Assembly: GCF_047663525.1 (NCBI RefSeq)
Contig: NC_092597.1
Coordinates: 24,080,501 to 24,144,500, forward strand
Reading direction: 5' to 3'
Length of the DNA: 64,000 bases
Source: Anas platyrhynchos
Taxonomy: Eukaryota; Chordata; Aves; Anseriformes; Anatidae
Shown here: piece by piece, positions 12,936 to 26,165 of the stretch
Layout of the letters: each line of letters opens with the position of its first letter
Position numbering within the stretch: position 1 is the stretch's first letter
Position numbers and translations under genes: made by a program
Notes under the pieces: model-generated
The model's input: the letters and a program-made list of their open reading frames with translations, nothing else
What the model was told of the DNA's origin: nothing
The model's database searches: none

Positions 12936-13490
12936 TCTGCCTGTCATCATGAATCACGGCGGAGCAGTAATCTTTCATTAGAGCATTCAGCACTAATTGC
13001 TGGCAAAATGCCACGTGCCTATTTTCTCATTTTAACAAAACATTTATGCATGAAAGATTTAATGCCAGGTATCAAGCATATCATTGTAAATTTACCACTA
13101 ATTAAGCCTAATTAAAATAATTAAATGGCTGTGGAGTCACAATGTGAATTAAAATCACATTTCCTCTTGCGTGCGTGCCACTCTTCTTGCTGCCCTTACT
13201 CCGAATTTAAGATACAAATATTTTCCTATTCAGAGTCATGCAAAGTGTCTGTGTGGCAGAGGGGATTTAATCATTAAGATAATGCTGTGATTTGATGGCA
13301 AGTTTTTCAATTTCGGGACCTCTTGAGATTTTTCTTTATCTGGATGAAGTATGGACAATTTGACAAATCTGTTCCTCCGAGCAGTCGCTTGCTTTTGCAT
13401 ATTCATTACTCATTGGATTTTTAATCAAAGTCGCTGATGGACCCTTTGCACCGCAAATAACTCGGTCATGAATAATTTATCGTGTTTAGC
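12936..13490. promoter_or_regulatory. Candidate conserved element with phased TAATTA sites
   Basis: Strongly AT-rich and complex, without open frames. Three TAATTA palindromes start at 13099, 13109 and 13118, almost one helical turn apart. Other homeodomain words include actaattgc, ccattaat-like text and ttcattagag. This is one of the best enhancer-like islands in the flank. Confidence 0.42.
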
Positions 13491-15463
13491 TCGGCGTTGT
13501 TTGGAGGCTGCGGGCGGCTGCGCGCTCGGTGCCCGCGCCACATGGCGCTGCAGATGTTGGGGCTCCACGTGTGCCCCGCTCAGCACCGCGGTGCTCAGCG
13601 CCCGCCCCGGCACCAGCTGCTCCCCGGTCCCAGGTGAGAGCAGCCTGAGGAGCTGGGGGCTCCAGCGCCGCTCTCCTGCTGCTGGTGCACGCCGTGTTTG
13701 GGGTTCTTCTTGCTTCAGAGTTCCTGCCCCATTTGCACGGCGCTCAGGCTCTGGAGCTCCTGAGGGTTCATGGGGTGCTCGTCCCACAGGAGCCTCGTCC
13801 ACCCCCGGGGGAGAAGAGCTGCTCTCCCAGCCCAGAAAACCAGTGTTTGTTTTCTGGCCACGTCTCATGGTCCCTCACCCCTTGCTTTAGGTGCTCAGAG
13901 CATGCAGGAGACACAGAGCAGGACACGTGCTACAAGTAATTAAGGTGCCGAGGAGCGGCCGAAACAATTAGACGTGATTTTGACCTAAAAGGACACGAGG
14001 AGAAGGGGAATTGTAATTGAGCACCTGAGAGCAAACATGCTGAGCCTGGAGAGCTCGGGCAGCCCCATCACGGGCAGAGCCAGGGAGGCTCCAGGCACTG
14101 ACACCCCCAGTGCCAGCGGTGCTGCTGGTCCCAGCAAGACCCCCGAACTGGGAAGGGCCCCGAGGCAGCGGGAGGAGGCAGAGGGGAGCCGTCCCCCCCT
14201 GCCCCCCAGCCTCTTCATTAAGCCCCCTGTGCTCGGGGTCTGCTAATCCTCTCGGTCTGCGGGGGAAATGCGAGAGCAGATAGAGGAAATCTCCGCTTCA
14301 AAGCAGGGATCCGACAGTCCTCCCAGAACTGTGATGAGTTTCGGGTGCCTGATAAAGAAGCTTTGCGATTTGCTCCGCACCAAATTACAGCCGGGGTTAC
14401 GAGGAGCTCGGAAATCCACCCCGTTTGCCCTGGGCAGGGGTCTTCCTCGGCACGTTTTCTGGGTGAACATCTTGCTGCTGCACTGATCCATGCACTTGAC
14501 CCAGTTTTGCCCAGATTTCAGGGAGGTGGGGAGCTGGCAGCCGGCTGTGCCGCTTCCTTGCTTTTGCAGCGCTGCGCACGTTGCTTTTCTGCTGGGAAAA
14601 GCGAGCGGGAGCCCGGCTCTGCGGGGAAGCTGCTTGCCTTGGACGAGTCCTTGACACCCCTTGGAGCATCGCTGCTCCCCTTGCACCTTCCCCATGCCCT
14701 GCGTGTGTCCACGTCTCCACCTGAGCCGCACTCTGCAAACCAGCAACGACTTCCCCGGGGCTGCAAAAGCCTTCGGCTCTCCCCCAGGCACTAGATAACG
14801 TCGGACCAAATGAGTTGTCACGCAAAAATCCAGCTGGCAGGCCGTTTCATTGATTTATTGCTGACTTTTACTAGCTGATTTATTGTTTTCCTCCATTAGC
14901 CGTGGTATTGATTCGCACCCGGTTCTCGTCTCGTGGCCCTGACTCACGGGAGATAGCACAGAGCCCCCGCTGGGCTTGGCGCATCGCCGCTGGTGGCAGG
15001 GACATGGCACTGCTGGCTCGTGGTGTCACGCATAAAATGCTTTTTTCTTGCACGTCTAGACTCTCAGGGTTGTTGGCTGTGGGGTTTTGTGCCCTTTTTG
15101 GGGGTGCTCAGGCACAGCGGGTGCTGTCACTGCTTGCCGAGGCTTTGCAGATGCAAACCCGCTTGGGTTTCTTGGTGCCATCAGCGTGGGGCTTGGGTTG
15201 GAGAGGGTGCGGGCGTGGGCTGCCCCACGGGGAGGAATTTAAGTTCAGTCTGCTCCATATGGGGTGATTTTGGTGACCGTGGTTACTGGAAGAGGATGGC
15301 TCTGGGTGCTGCAAATATCTGGGGGAAGGCATCCAAGGAAGCATCACTTGGATGCGCCCTGGAGGGGCAGGGGGGGGGCACGGAGCCCTCTGCCTCCACT
15401 CCCAGATCTTCCAGGGGGCTGCATCTTGCAGAACCAAACCCCTGTAAAAGAAATAAAACCCCG

Positions 15464-15516
15464 TGTAACCCCATGGGGTTACATAAAACCCCACTGATGT
15501 GCACCCCATGGGGTGC
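15464..15516. repeat. Two perfect palindromes centred on ccatgg
   Basis: tgtaaccccatggggttaca (15464-15483) and gcaccccatggggtgc (15501-15516) are each perfect palindromes sharing the core accccatggggt. They are 17 bases apart. No known family was recognised. Confidence 0.85.
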
Positions 15517-16357
15517 TGCATTTGGGGAGAGCTTTATCCCATCCCCTTCCCCGCAAGGAGCGGGGCAGGACGGTGCCTTTTCCATCCCGCTGGAAGGGGG
15601 GTGGTATTTGTTCCCCCGCGGAGATCATTCAGACGGGCAGCCTGGCACTGGGATCTGAAAAAGGAGGTTGACAGGGGGAAAATGAAAGGGAAAAAGAGCG
15701 AGGGAGCGAGGCTGGCCGGGGCGGCCATGCATTATTTACTGCTGCTCTCGCATGTGTGGTCTCGGCCAGGTCTCTGATGCGGCATAATGGGTTGCAAAGC
15801 CTCCTTTGTATGCTCGCTGTGGCCGCTGCTATATTTTAGGCTTGAGCCATTCAAGTAAAGCCTGGGCCGTGCTCTGTGCGGGCTGATTAACCTTTTATTC
15901 CCCAGGAGCCAGCTCCTTTTCCCTCGCAGCGTGGCCCCGAACCCTGAGCCCTGCCTGGCCCCTGCTCTGCCCAACTGGCCTGGGAAGGGACCCCAAAAGC
16001 ATGGGGCTGCTCCGGGGCTGAAGCTGCCCTCTTTTTGTGGCTGAGCACCATGGCTGCGTCCTTTCACCCCAAATAACCCCCCCATCCCAACTGGGGAGGG
16101 CTGGGGGGAGCAGAGGGAGGCGGACAGCCCCTGGTGGGGTTATTGGACGTGTAACGGGGACAAACCCATGCTGTGAGCTCACCCCACAGCCCGCAGACCC
16201 CGTTCCACCTGCCCAAAGCCCCCCCAGCCTGCTCTCACCCCACGGGCCCGCGGCAGCAGGCAGCTGCAAAGCGCCGCCCGTTTATCTCCTTCATCGCAGC
16301 GCTTCGCAGGATGAGGTTGGATTTCTCTTTTTATAACCTGGGAAAGAAGTAACTAGC

Positions 16358-16395
<38 letters not shown>
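16358..16395. repeat. Perfect poly(T)-poly(A) inverted repeat
   Basis: T14 at 16358-16371 is followed immediately by A24 at 16372-16395. The arms are exactly complementary with no spacer, so the sequence can form a cruciform or a transcript hairpin. Confidence 0.9.
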
Positions 16396-17040
16396 GGTGT
16401 TGGTTTTCTGAAGAGAGCTGCCTGTAATTGTATCTGTGAAGGTAGATGCTCTGCGAGCCTACAGGGAAAAAGCCCCTCCAGGGCCATAAATAATTCAGCT
16501 CTTCTGAAATAGACTGCAGGCACGTCAGAGGAGTTCCTCCGTTGCAGATAAATCTATTGATCCCTGTTTAGTTTCAGTCCCGGAGACGGAGCTTCCCGCA
16601 CCGGCATCACCCCCGTGCAGAGGGGGAGCTGTGTGCCCTCCACACCCCCCTGGTCGGGTTTTTGCTGCAGCCTCGTGCCCCAAATGCACCGTGCCAGATG
16701 TCACCTCCGGCACGCGCCCCATGGGGAGCCACCGTTCGCTTCCCGCGTGTTTCCATCCAAATGAGGAATTTGGGTTTCATTGGGAGAAGGCAGCTGGGCG
16801 TGCTGATGTGCACAGGAAAAAATAAATAAAAAAAATAATAAGAAGAGTGATTTCAGAAGGGAGGCAATGGGGCAGCCCAACTGCAGCACCAAGCTGGAGC
16901 CAGGAGCTTGGGCTAAATCTCCTGGGCGCCCAGGGATGCTGCATGGGGAAAATCCACTTCCCTTATCCCCTGTAGGGCCACGGCCTCCCAGGCACACTCC
17001 TGTTCCCCTGGATATTTGCAGCCACCCCGCCTTTCCCCGC

Positions 17041-17520
17041 GTGATAAAGCCAACACAGCTCCCTCGCAGACCCCGGCGAGTTATTACAAAGGTTTTCAGA
17101 GACACCTCCCCGTTGTTGAGCACACTGGAAAGATTCACATGCTTCAAATGGATTAAGCATTTGGTTTTACTTGGATTATTATTTTTTTTTTCCATGAATA
17201 TAAACCATTTTGCATTTCAAAATCCTTCAGCAAACAGAGCAGTTTGTCTTTGTGTTTGCTAATTTAAAAACAAATATTTGCCTGCCAAGCAAATATAGTC
17301 TCTTAGGATGTGCTATTAATAGGATAATTAGGCAGCCGGTAATGAAAAGGATTGCTGGTAATTATGGCAAGATTTGTTTTGGCATTTGAAGGCAGAAAGG
17401 GAGGCTGAAGTGCTAAAATCTACCTTAGAGTTAATTAGTGCTATTAGAATACACCTGAAAAAATAGGCCAACTAATGAACACTTCAGTTTATTTTTAAAG
17501 AGGCCATGCAAGGATTTTTC
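17041..17520. promoter_or_regulatory. Candidate conserved non-coding element
   Basis: AT-rich complex DNA with ctattaataggataattagg near 17311 and gagttaattagtgc near 17428. No coding frame beyond short chance ones. Confidence 0.33.
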
Positions 17521-17719
17521 CTTGCGATGTTTAGACAGGAGACAAAACCCTATTTCTTACTGGCCTCCACGAAGTGGCTGGGGCTCGAGGCACATGGGAG
17601 CAACCCGGCACCACGGGATGGGTTTGGGGCAAAATTGGTGGGTTTTGGCAACGGGATGCTGGAGCCATCACGGGGCGCCGCGGTGGTTTGTCTTCCAGGG
17701 CCGAAACCTGGCTGTTACA

Positions 17720-18620
17720 TAAAACCTCCCCTCGCTAGCAGTTGAATTTCGTCTGCATTTGTTGGTATACTAACAATGCAGTGGCTGGCTCCGAAATGAT
17801 TAATTAGAAAATTACATTTATATAACCCTCTAATCTGTATTTATGTGTTGCCAAGGGCAGAGGCAGAGGTAGGGGAATTACATCCAGATTAGCTCTGAGC
17901 CAAAAGAAGCCCAGATCTGAGATTATTTGGAGGACAGAAATGATAAAATTGTACCAACCCAGGGAAAAAGAGCCAAAATTAGGATTTTTTTCTTAATTCT
18001 CCCCTCCCACGATTAAAAAAGAGAGAGAAAATGAATGGAGTGAGGTGGTGCCTTTCAGGGTTACTGGGTAACGGCCCCGGAGCCGGCTCTGTAAAGCAAG
18101 AGGTGAGATTATAGAAAAAGCTTATTTCCAGCTGAACATGGCCTTCAGTTTCCCAAACAAAATTGCTTTTATTCTTCTCAACATGTGTTCAAAAAGATTA
18201 AAGAGCTGTAAGCTTGCACAGCTTAATAAGAGTATGCATTAGAAGAGTGGCCTGGAACGGCGGCGCAGAACAAGTCCACCCTGGGCTGGGGAGGATTTGA
18301 AATCCTGTTTATTGAATTATAAAGAACCTTAAAGGATAAAGGATATTGAAGTAGGGATTTTAATACTTTGTGGTATTTGGGGGAGTTATTCGATCACAAC
18401 AAATCATTTAAAAAGTATTTTGTTCGGTTTTTTTTCCTTCTTTTTTTATGCAACTGGTTGGTTTTCCGAGAGCGAGGGAGCAGCACTGATTATGAAGAGT
18501 TAATTGAAAACTAGGACGTGGCTCTGATCGCGGTATCGATCGGGAATCTGACGGCTATAAAGCATACATTTGCTCTGTAATTATGCGGACAAATTAAAGA
18601 TGAAGCCTGGAGGCTTTTTC
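17720..18620. promoter_or_regulatory. Longest AT-rich candidate regulatory island in the flank
   Basis: About 900 bases with no open frame above 60 codons in any phase, rare for this window. Complex, not simple repeat. Words include atgattaattagaaaatt, ataaagagc-type and taatcttg-like text, and cagcttaataag. The absence of frames, the complexity and the sharp composition edges suggest one or more conserved elements. Confidence 0.38.
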
Positions 18621-21600
18621 AGATGCTGTTAGCTGAAGAAGTTGAACTGCAGCAATGTTCTCGAGCTGAGCCCTGCGTGGGCTTCCCGATGGCAGGAAAT
18701 TTGGGGTTAAGTTAATTCTGGAAGGCAGACGCAGTTGAACGCGGATCTTTAGCGTGTCAATCACGGTGGTATTTAAGTTCCTAATAAGATCTGGGGATAG
18801 GCAAATTGGTTGAAAGAAAAGAAGTGACTCAAAGCCCTGAAATACCCATCGAGCTATTTTGGGGCTGGAGGCTGACCCAGGGCCATGGCGCTGCATACTT
18901 CGGGACCAGCAGGGATTTTGGCACCTCCTGGCATCTCCAGATCCCCAAAAGGATGGGATTTGGACCCAGATCTTCTATGGGGAGGTTGCTGCTGCCCCCA
19001 AAGAGGAGTTGCTGGGGGGAGATGGGACCAGGGGAACGAGCTGAAGGGGCACATCTCCCTGTCCCCGTCCCCTTCCCATTTCTCCAACAGAGAGGTGTGT
19101 TGGCAGGTGCCATGTGCTCTCAGGAGTGGGATTAACTCAAGAGTTAGGGGTTTGCCAGGGTGGAGGGGCGGCTGGATTTGCAGTTCCTAAGCAGCCGCGT
19201 TGTCTGCGGTAACTGATGCTGTTCTGCTCCGTAAGAGGATTGGGCAGATTAAATGAAATCATGAGACACGCTATGCAAATTACATCCCAAATCAGATTTT
19301 CTGTCGGAGATTAGGGTTAAAACACTGGAAACTGTAAACTTTTCCTTGCCTGGCCTGGCAGGTACACTTTCCAAATGAGTCGGGGAATGCGAGCTCTCAA
19401 ACCACGGCTGATTCCTCGGCGTTTCCAGGTCTGCTGTTTAACCACCCCGAAAATACCCCTCTGCTACTTTGCGCGGAGCCTCACCGCTTTTGTACCCTTT
19501 TCCCTTCCCCGCTGGTGGGCTAATCTTCCTGAAAGTTCCTGGGAGCAAACCCCGGCCAGCACCGAAATGCCTCTCACAGCCCGCATTATGCATGCGGCGG
19601 CTCGGGGCTTTCATTAGATCTGGCCCGCAGATCAATGGGCGCGGGGGCTTTTAGCAGCTTAGTGCTCCTGACAACTGCTCCTCACACCCGGGCTGCTGCG
19701 GGCGCGGACGGAGATGTAAATCTGCTAAATTTCCAGAGCGCTGCGCCCAGGGATCTGCTGGGGTTGCACATTGGGTTACTTTATGGCTTTCTAATCTCTT
19801 TTGTTCCATAGCCGGGCAATGACATATTGAGTGATGGATTTGAGGACGGGAGGCATTAGCAGTCCCCGCAGCTCCCCGTTTTGTAATCCCCCACAAACCG
19901 ACCTCGTTTTCAGGTGCTCTGTGTTCTTGCCACGATAATTAGCCCGGGCGCAGCACCAAGCGCCCGCCGTGCTCCCCACGTGTGTGCAGCCACCCGTCCT
20001 GGCCGGGCACCCAGAGGTGGGTGCAGCAAAGCAAACAGAAATGAAAATGGCTTTGCTGTTGACTCAGAAGGTCACGGGGCAGCCCGGCAGCCCCCGCAGG
20101 GACACCGCTGGGTCAGGCACAATGGTGGTGGGACAAGAAGAGCAGGCAGACCGGGGGAGAAAACCCGCACCAAAATCTCCGAGGAGCAACACAAATAAAG
20201 ATAAATCGGAGTCTTTGCATGACTCAGAGGAATTTGTCATGGAAAATGCGTTTTGGCCAGTTAGGAGTCTCCGTGGGGCTTGGCAGCCAGGCGTGGCAGG
20301 GCTGTGGTGCGTGCTGGGGGGACCCCAAAGAGCTTGGATAGGGGCAGAATTTCGTGGGGGTCTCGGTGGTGCCGAGCAAAATAAATTTCTCTGAGTATGC
20401 TCGCATTGACCCAGGAAACAACAAGCAGAGTAAAAGAAGATGAGAAACCTGCTGAGGGGAGGTTAGGAACCGGGCATCTCTGCGGCGTGGAGGCAACGGG
20501 GAGCAGAGGCACTCGCTGGAGGCCGGCGTTTCCCCACGGGCCTCGTCCCGCAGCCAGCACCCTTTGTGCGCTCCCCTATTCAGGCCCAGATTTAGCCTTT
20601 CACGGCGGCGGCCTGGGAATCCCTCAAATCTCTGACTGGTCATTAACCCCTTTTGACGTTCTCGTGTTCATTAGGCTTCATTATTTTTCTGTTTTCTTTT
20701 TAAAGCCCCGGATCGCAGCTCATGAACTCCGTGTTCTGCTGGCTGCTCGCCACTTGGAAAACGGTTCCCGGTTTGGGGCCGTGAGTCAAGGCTGTCCCAG
20801 TAGAGCTCTCAGTGAGATTCACACTGGTTTGGGGTGTGAGGTGCATTTTGCAGGGTTTCTTGGGATGTTTTTGGGGCTGCTGTGACCCAGGTCCCCTGGG
20901 AATGACCCTCTCACACTGCAATGCAGCCAGATGTTTCGTTGTGCTGGATTTTGGAGAGGTATGGGGAGGTCAGAGCCAGCCGGGGGGACCCTTCCTTTGG
21001 TTTGCAGGGTCCCAGTGAGCAGCTCGCCCCCAGGAACCACACGGTTGTGTGCTGGGAAAAGATCTGGATGGTCCCAGCAGCAGCCGGTGGTGCCATGGGC
21101 ACGGGTGTCCTGGGAGCTGCTTTTCAGCATGCGCAAAAAAATCACCCCCAAACCCTCTACCTGCTCCCTGCTTTGCCCCGAGCAGGGTCAGCCCCATTTT
21201 ATGGGATTCTTCGAAGGACGAGCAGGCAGGGCAGAAGCAGCAGCCCCAAAATAAAGCTCATTCTCCCCGTTTGCACCACACCAGAGCTGGCAGTGGGTGC
21301 GGGTGGCAGGGCTGCTCTCGGCAGCTCCGCTGGTGTTTAATGTCCCGAGGTGTGGGGCGAATCGCTGCTGCGTGTAGCACGGGGCGCGCCGGGCTCTGCT
21401 TCTTGGCTCCCGCTTGCTCCGTGTTTCCTTTTAAACATTTCCAGCCCGGCTCAATTTGTTTTCTATTACCATCAGCCCCGGTGCCTGTGCAGTTTGTTGA
21501 TCAAAGCAGAACACGTTGGCTGACATTGAAGCGCTTCCAAAACACGGGGGGAACACGACCTCCCCGTGAACTCGCTGCAGAAATGACCCAGCTTGGGGCT

Positions 21601-23560
21601 GAGTGCTCGCCAGGGTGGGCTCCGGATGATGCTGGCCCTTGGTGGGACCCGGTGCCATCACCTCATGGCAATTAGAGCAGCATGAGCGTGTTCCGAGCTT
21701 CTCCCCTTTGCACGTTCCAGATGTGAGCCCCGTGCCTTCGGTGCGTTACTGGAGAGGGGAGGGTTTCTGCAGAGACCTCGTCCCGCGAGCGCTGGGCAGG
21801 GAGCGCTGCCCGCGGCCGCTGCCGAGCTCCTCAGCTGCGCTGTCTGGCCAGGATTAGGCAACATTAGCGGCCACAGCTGAGGGCTTCCAAAGGCAGATGT
21901 ATGAGCTGGCATCGCCTCGCCGTTTTATTTGGTTTTTTGATCCATTCCTGGAATGTAAATTAAGGCAGAGGAAAAACATATGGGGCCAAATCCTGCCGCT
22001 CGATAGGCGGGCACCCGGCCCGCTGGCTCCGACATCAAGGGGAGCTGCACCCGCGGTGGGGCCGGCTCTGGCGGGGGCTGTGTGGGGTGGGGAGCAGGGC
22101 TGGGGACATGGGGGGAGCTTTGCCCCAAGGAGACCCCCCCAAAGACCAGGTTCCCCAGAGTTCAGCAGCACAGGAGGGGACATCTTCTGCAGGGGGGTCA
22201 TATAGCTGCCATCAGCTCGCCACTGACCTCAGCTTTTCCCATTTTGCAGGGCTGCTCCCACCCCACGAGGGTCCTTCCCTTGTCCCAGAGGAGCCATCTG
22301 TATTTGGGGGAAAGCAGAGAAGGAATCGGGGCAGTGACCTGCTTTGAACTCAGCCTGAGGGGAAAATCCTCTTCTCCACTGGCCCCATGGGCTTTCGGAG
22401 CTGTTTGGGCACCGAGCGATGGCCTCATCTCCCTGGGAATCATCTGCTGGCTTTGTGCATGGAGAAGCAAGATTTGGGGATGGGTTTCCACAGCTGGGCT
22501 GGTACACAGCTCAGAAAAACTCACGGTGGCTCTGCCAGGCCCCCAGCTGAAGCATCGGAATGCATTTATGCGCAGTGTCTCCTCCAGTCAACGTGCCTTC
22601 AGCATCGCCACGACTCGATACAGGAGCTGGTAGCTGTCAGGGAGAGCAGCCCTGCGAGCTGTACACCTTCAGCATCCTCCAGAGCATGTTTGAGGAGCTG
22701 ACACTAGATAAATAATACTGGATTAAGATGCGGGGGGGCTGCTGTCCTCAGGTACTGGAGCGTGGTGCTCAGCAATCGCCTGGCGTCTCTCCTGGAGGTT
22801 CTGTAATGTCTGCAACCTCATCATCCCAAAACCAGGGTATATTAATGCTCAGGATGAGAAAATCTTTTATTTTTATTCCCCAGGTGGTGCACGGGAGCCC
22901 CACGTTGTTCCCCAGTGTCCCAGACCATTGGGGAAAGGAGGGGAGAGCAGCGTTGGGACCAGACGGGTCATCACCGAGGATGTGGCGCTTCCAGTCCCAG
23001 GGTGCGGTGTGCTGCTCGCTGCTGGGAGCTCCACACGGTAATTAACACACCACTAATAGGATTTACAGGGGCTGGAGCCAAGGTGCAGCGGCTGCAACAG
23101 GGGAAGGGACAGAGGGCTTTGCTGATTTCCCCGACTGCTGCTCGCCACGGGCGCTGTTTGCTCACTTTCACAAAACCCAGCCTCCCCGTGGCCTTTCCGC
23201 CTCCCCTTCCCAAGTACCAGTCCCCTGCGTGTCCAGCAGGGATGCAGGGAGCTGCTCCCCCAGAGGCTGCCCTCACCCCTCCCAGGGCTTCAGTTCTTCC
23301 TGCTCTTCACGTTGGATCTGGTTTAACTCCTGAAAGGCACCACGAGCCTCCCCTACCCACCTCCTGCCTCCAGCTTTCTGCAGAGCCCTGGGCTCCCCAA
23401 ACCCAAACCAGCCTAATCCTGCACACCAGGGCGCAGTGGTGCTGTGCACGGGGAGCTGCAGGAGCACGCGTTCCTGCACGGGTCAGGGCCCCAAATCGTG
23501 CTAAATTTGGCTCCCATCTGTGAGAACTCTCCATTAAACCCTGAACCTTTTTGGCCACCC
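18621..23560. other. Intergenic flank, no gene seen
   Basis: Mostly GC-rich, with many chance frames. A smaller AT-rich complex stretch is at 19190-19360. No exon, RNA gene or repeat family was recognised. Confidence 0.45.
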
Positions 23561-24120
23561 GCCTAACCAGCTCCAGGTTGGGTTTGGCGTTTTGTTGCTC
23601 TATATTTTTTAACAGGAGAGGCCTTTCGGTCACATTATTCAAATAGGGGATTAAAATGTAACTCCCTGAATTCAAAGGTTACAGCCAGCCACGGTTCCCC
23701 CGCGTCCTTCTGGTCTGCCCCAGCAGCCAAGCAAAGTCTCTCCGCAGACCCACTTTAAATTATTCCAGAAGATGGATTATTGCCTCTTTTGTGTCCTGCA
23801 AACTTAAGAGGGGGAGGGACTTTTTTTTTCTTTTTTTTTACTATTTTATTTTCATGGATTAATCATCGTAAGGGGAGCATAAAGGGTAAGTCATAATAAT
23901 GTGGGTTTGAATTAAACTTCTAAACTTCAAGCCCCTAAGCCTAATAAGATTAGAGCGTGCATACCTCAATGCCACATTAAAAGGTCGCGTCCGCTGCCCG
24001 CGCCCTTCGGCAGCGCGCTCGGTGCCGTCCTGCTCGAGCCTCCGGTGGCGTCGTATTAAACTGGATGCTAATGAAACTTGCAGGGGAGGTTTATATTAAT
24101 TCCAGAGGAGGAACTGAGAG
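23561..24120. promoter_or_regulatory. Candidate conserved non-coding element
   Basis: AT-rich and complex; contains ggattaatcatcg, gtcataataatg and cctaataagatt. A T-rich tract is at 23821-23850. No significant frames. Confidence 0.33.
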
Positions 24121-24640
24121 GCACACCTCGGAGCAGGACCCGAGCCTTTGCGCAGGGCTGTTCGCAGCTTTTTGCCATTATCAGTGCGTTTCTGCTGCCG
24201 GGAGCACAGCCCCGTGCCAGAGGGACTTGCTAGGAGGCAGAAAAGCTCATTTGGGGGAAAATCCTTCGGTGCTCTGGCTGAGGGTTAGGCCAAGCCTGCA
24301 GCCATGGGGTCGAAGGGCTGTGTTTGTGGTCCAGCTCCCTCCTGCTCCAATTTTTTTCAGGGTGGATGGAGACAGGACCGCTGTGCCCAAACGTCTTCCC
24401 TTCATCCCACATTGACTCCGTGTCTTTAGGCAGAAAGTTTTGCCACTTCCATCAGAGAAAGCTGAGGAAGGAGGTGAAGAAAGATTTCCTTTTATTGTCT
24501 AGGAGATGGAAAGGAACAGGCTCCGAGTTTTGGTTATCAGAGGTAGGAGATTTAAGCCCCGTTCGCATCCCCGCTGCCGCCGGCATCCATCCAGGTGAGC
24601 ACGGATCCCATGGGGCTGGTTAATCTCTGGGACTTGCCCC
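24121..24640. other. Intergenic flank, no gene seen
   Basis: Moderate GC with short chance frames only. Confidence 0.4.
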
Positions 24641-25260
24641 TCCAACAACCCACAAAAAGTGTATTTCATTTAACCCATATTCAGAGGCAGCACCGGGGTT
24701 TATGCACTGTGGTTTCTCTTCCTGTCAAACAGACGAAGGAGATTACCACGCTGCAAATGTGATATAAAAGATTTCTTTTAAAGTCACTGATAGATCTCAA
24801 TAAATAATGAGCTCGGTGTCTGAGGCTGCTTCACAGAGATATTAGACTATAAAAAAATTTAAATGGCTGTTACTTAAAGTAAAATAAATAAATAAATAAA
24901 AACTGTAGTGTATTGCATAAAAACAATACCGGTGGGAGAAAATGTGAAGTTCTGTCTACAGCAAAAGAAACATTTCAAATTGCTATCTATTCATACCTGA
25001 ATACATAATGGTTTTGAGCTGCAAGTTTACATACATTTGCAGAAAGAAGACTGTATTGAAAGGGAGAGCCAAGAATTTGTGTCTCATTTCCAGGAGACAA
25101 AAAGAAGGCTGCAAAAATGTTTTTATGCATAGCCTGCGACTTGCCAATGGGCCCGATATAAAAAGATGAAACCCGGCTCTTCTTGTTATGAGAGTCGTGC
25201 AAACACAGCGAGGACAAAAGGGGCATTTTAACCGGTGCATGGTTCCTTCTTGGAGAAAAT
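24641..25260. promoter_or_regulatory. Candidate conserved non-coding element
   Basis: AT-rich complex sequence with a short AAAT repeat in the middle. The second half (24900-25260) reads as unique DNA with words such as acataatggttttgagc. Overlapping minus-strand frames of about 80 codons show no family resemblance. Confidence 0.33.
24880..24901 (+). repeat. Short AAAT microsatellite
   Basis: About four to five units of aaat/aata at the AT-rich island of 24.7-25.2 kb. Confidence 0.8.
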
Positions 25261-26165
25261 TACAAATGTGGAAGGTAAAGCTGCAAAGAGAGCGGCTGCA
25301 AAAGCGGTTCTGTGGCCAGAGAGTAATTCTTAAGCAAACATAACCCCATATGATTGCTCCTCCGCAGCTCTCCCTTCCTCACCCGGCTTTCCTTGAGTCC
25401 CCATCCCTGGTTTGGGCGCTCACAGCAGCCACCTTTCCCTTCCTGAGCTGCCAAGCATGGTTCCCAACCAAAATCACAACCTCCATGGGGTAAAGTTGCT
25501 GTATTTATGGCTGGGAGCAACCCACGAAAGGTTTTTCCTCTCCTGGCAAACCCACAAACCCCCCAGCACCAGGACAGGCTCAGTGGTGGGCAGCGGGGCT
25601 GAGCTGCTGGGTCCTCAATTTGGGGCCAATTTGGGATGAGAGGCAGAGCTGGACAGGCTATGGGGAGGTGGAGAACACAGCTTGCAGCCTTAACGGGGGA
25701 TAACTGAGATGCAATTAAATATTTAGAAGAAGTGGAACAGCACAGAAGGAGAAGGATCTGCCAGGGCAAAGCCCGGCCATCGCTTCACCCTGGTGTTTTA
25801 GTGAGCACTGCTCGGTGTTCAGCCAAATTTAGCTGCAAACACGCACGTTTGCCCAGTGGTGGGGAGTGGCACTGAGCGGGTGCTCCACGCCCCTGGGTGA
25901 TGCTGCACGCCCGAGCTGCGGTGGTGCTGAGCTGCTTTTCGGGTGCTGGGCACCCCCAGCCTGAGGTCCCACACCTTGGGCACCCCTGCGCAGGCTCCAG
26001 GCATGGGGCGAGGAAGAGGAGGGGGCTGCGGGGATGCAGCAGAGGCCGGGAACACGGCTGGTGCAGGGCAGGACTGGAATATCCTGCAGGGAGCGTGCAA
26101 GGGGCAAAGGAGCCGCAGGGGTGTGCTCGCAGGATCAGTTCCAAGCAATCTGGGGTTTGCAAAAC
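25261..26165. other. Intergenic flank, no gene seen
   Basis: GC-rich with chance frames on both strands; nothing recognised. Confidence 0.4.

Larger units (their letters stand above)
13491..17040. other. Intergenic flank, no gene seen
   Basis: GC-rich. Holds the twin palindromes at 15.5 kb and the poly(T)-poly(A) inverted repeat at 16.4 kb. A short AT-rich complex stretch occurs at 14800-14950. Frames on both strands are compositional. Confidence 0.45.
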
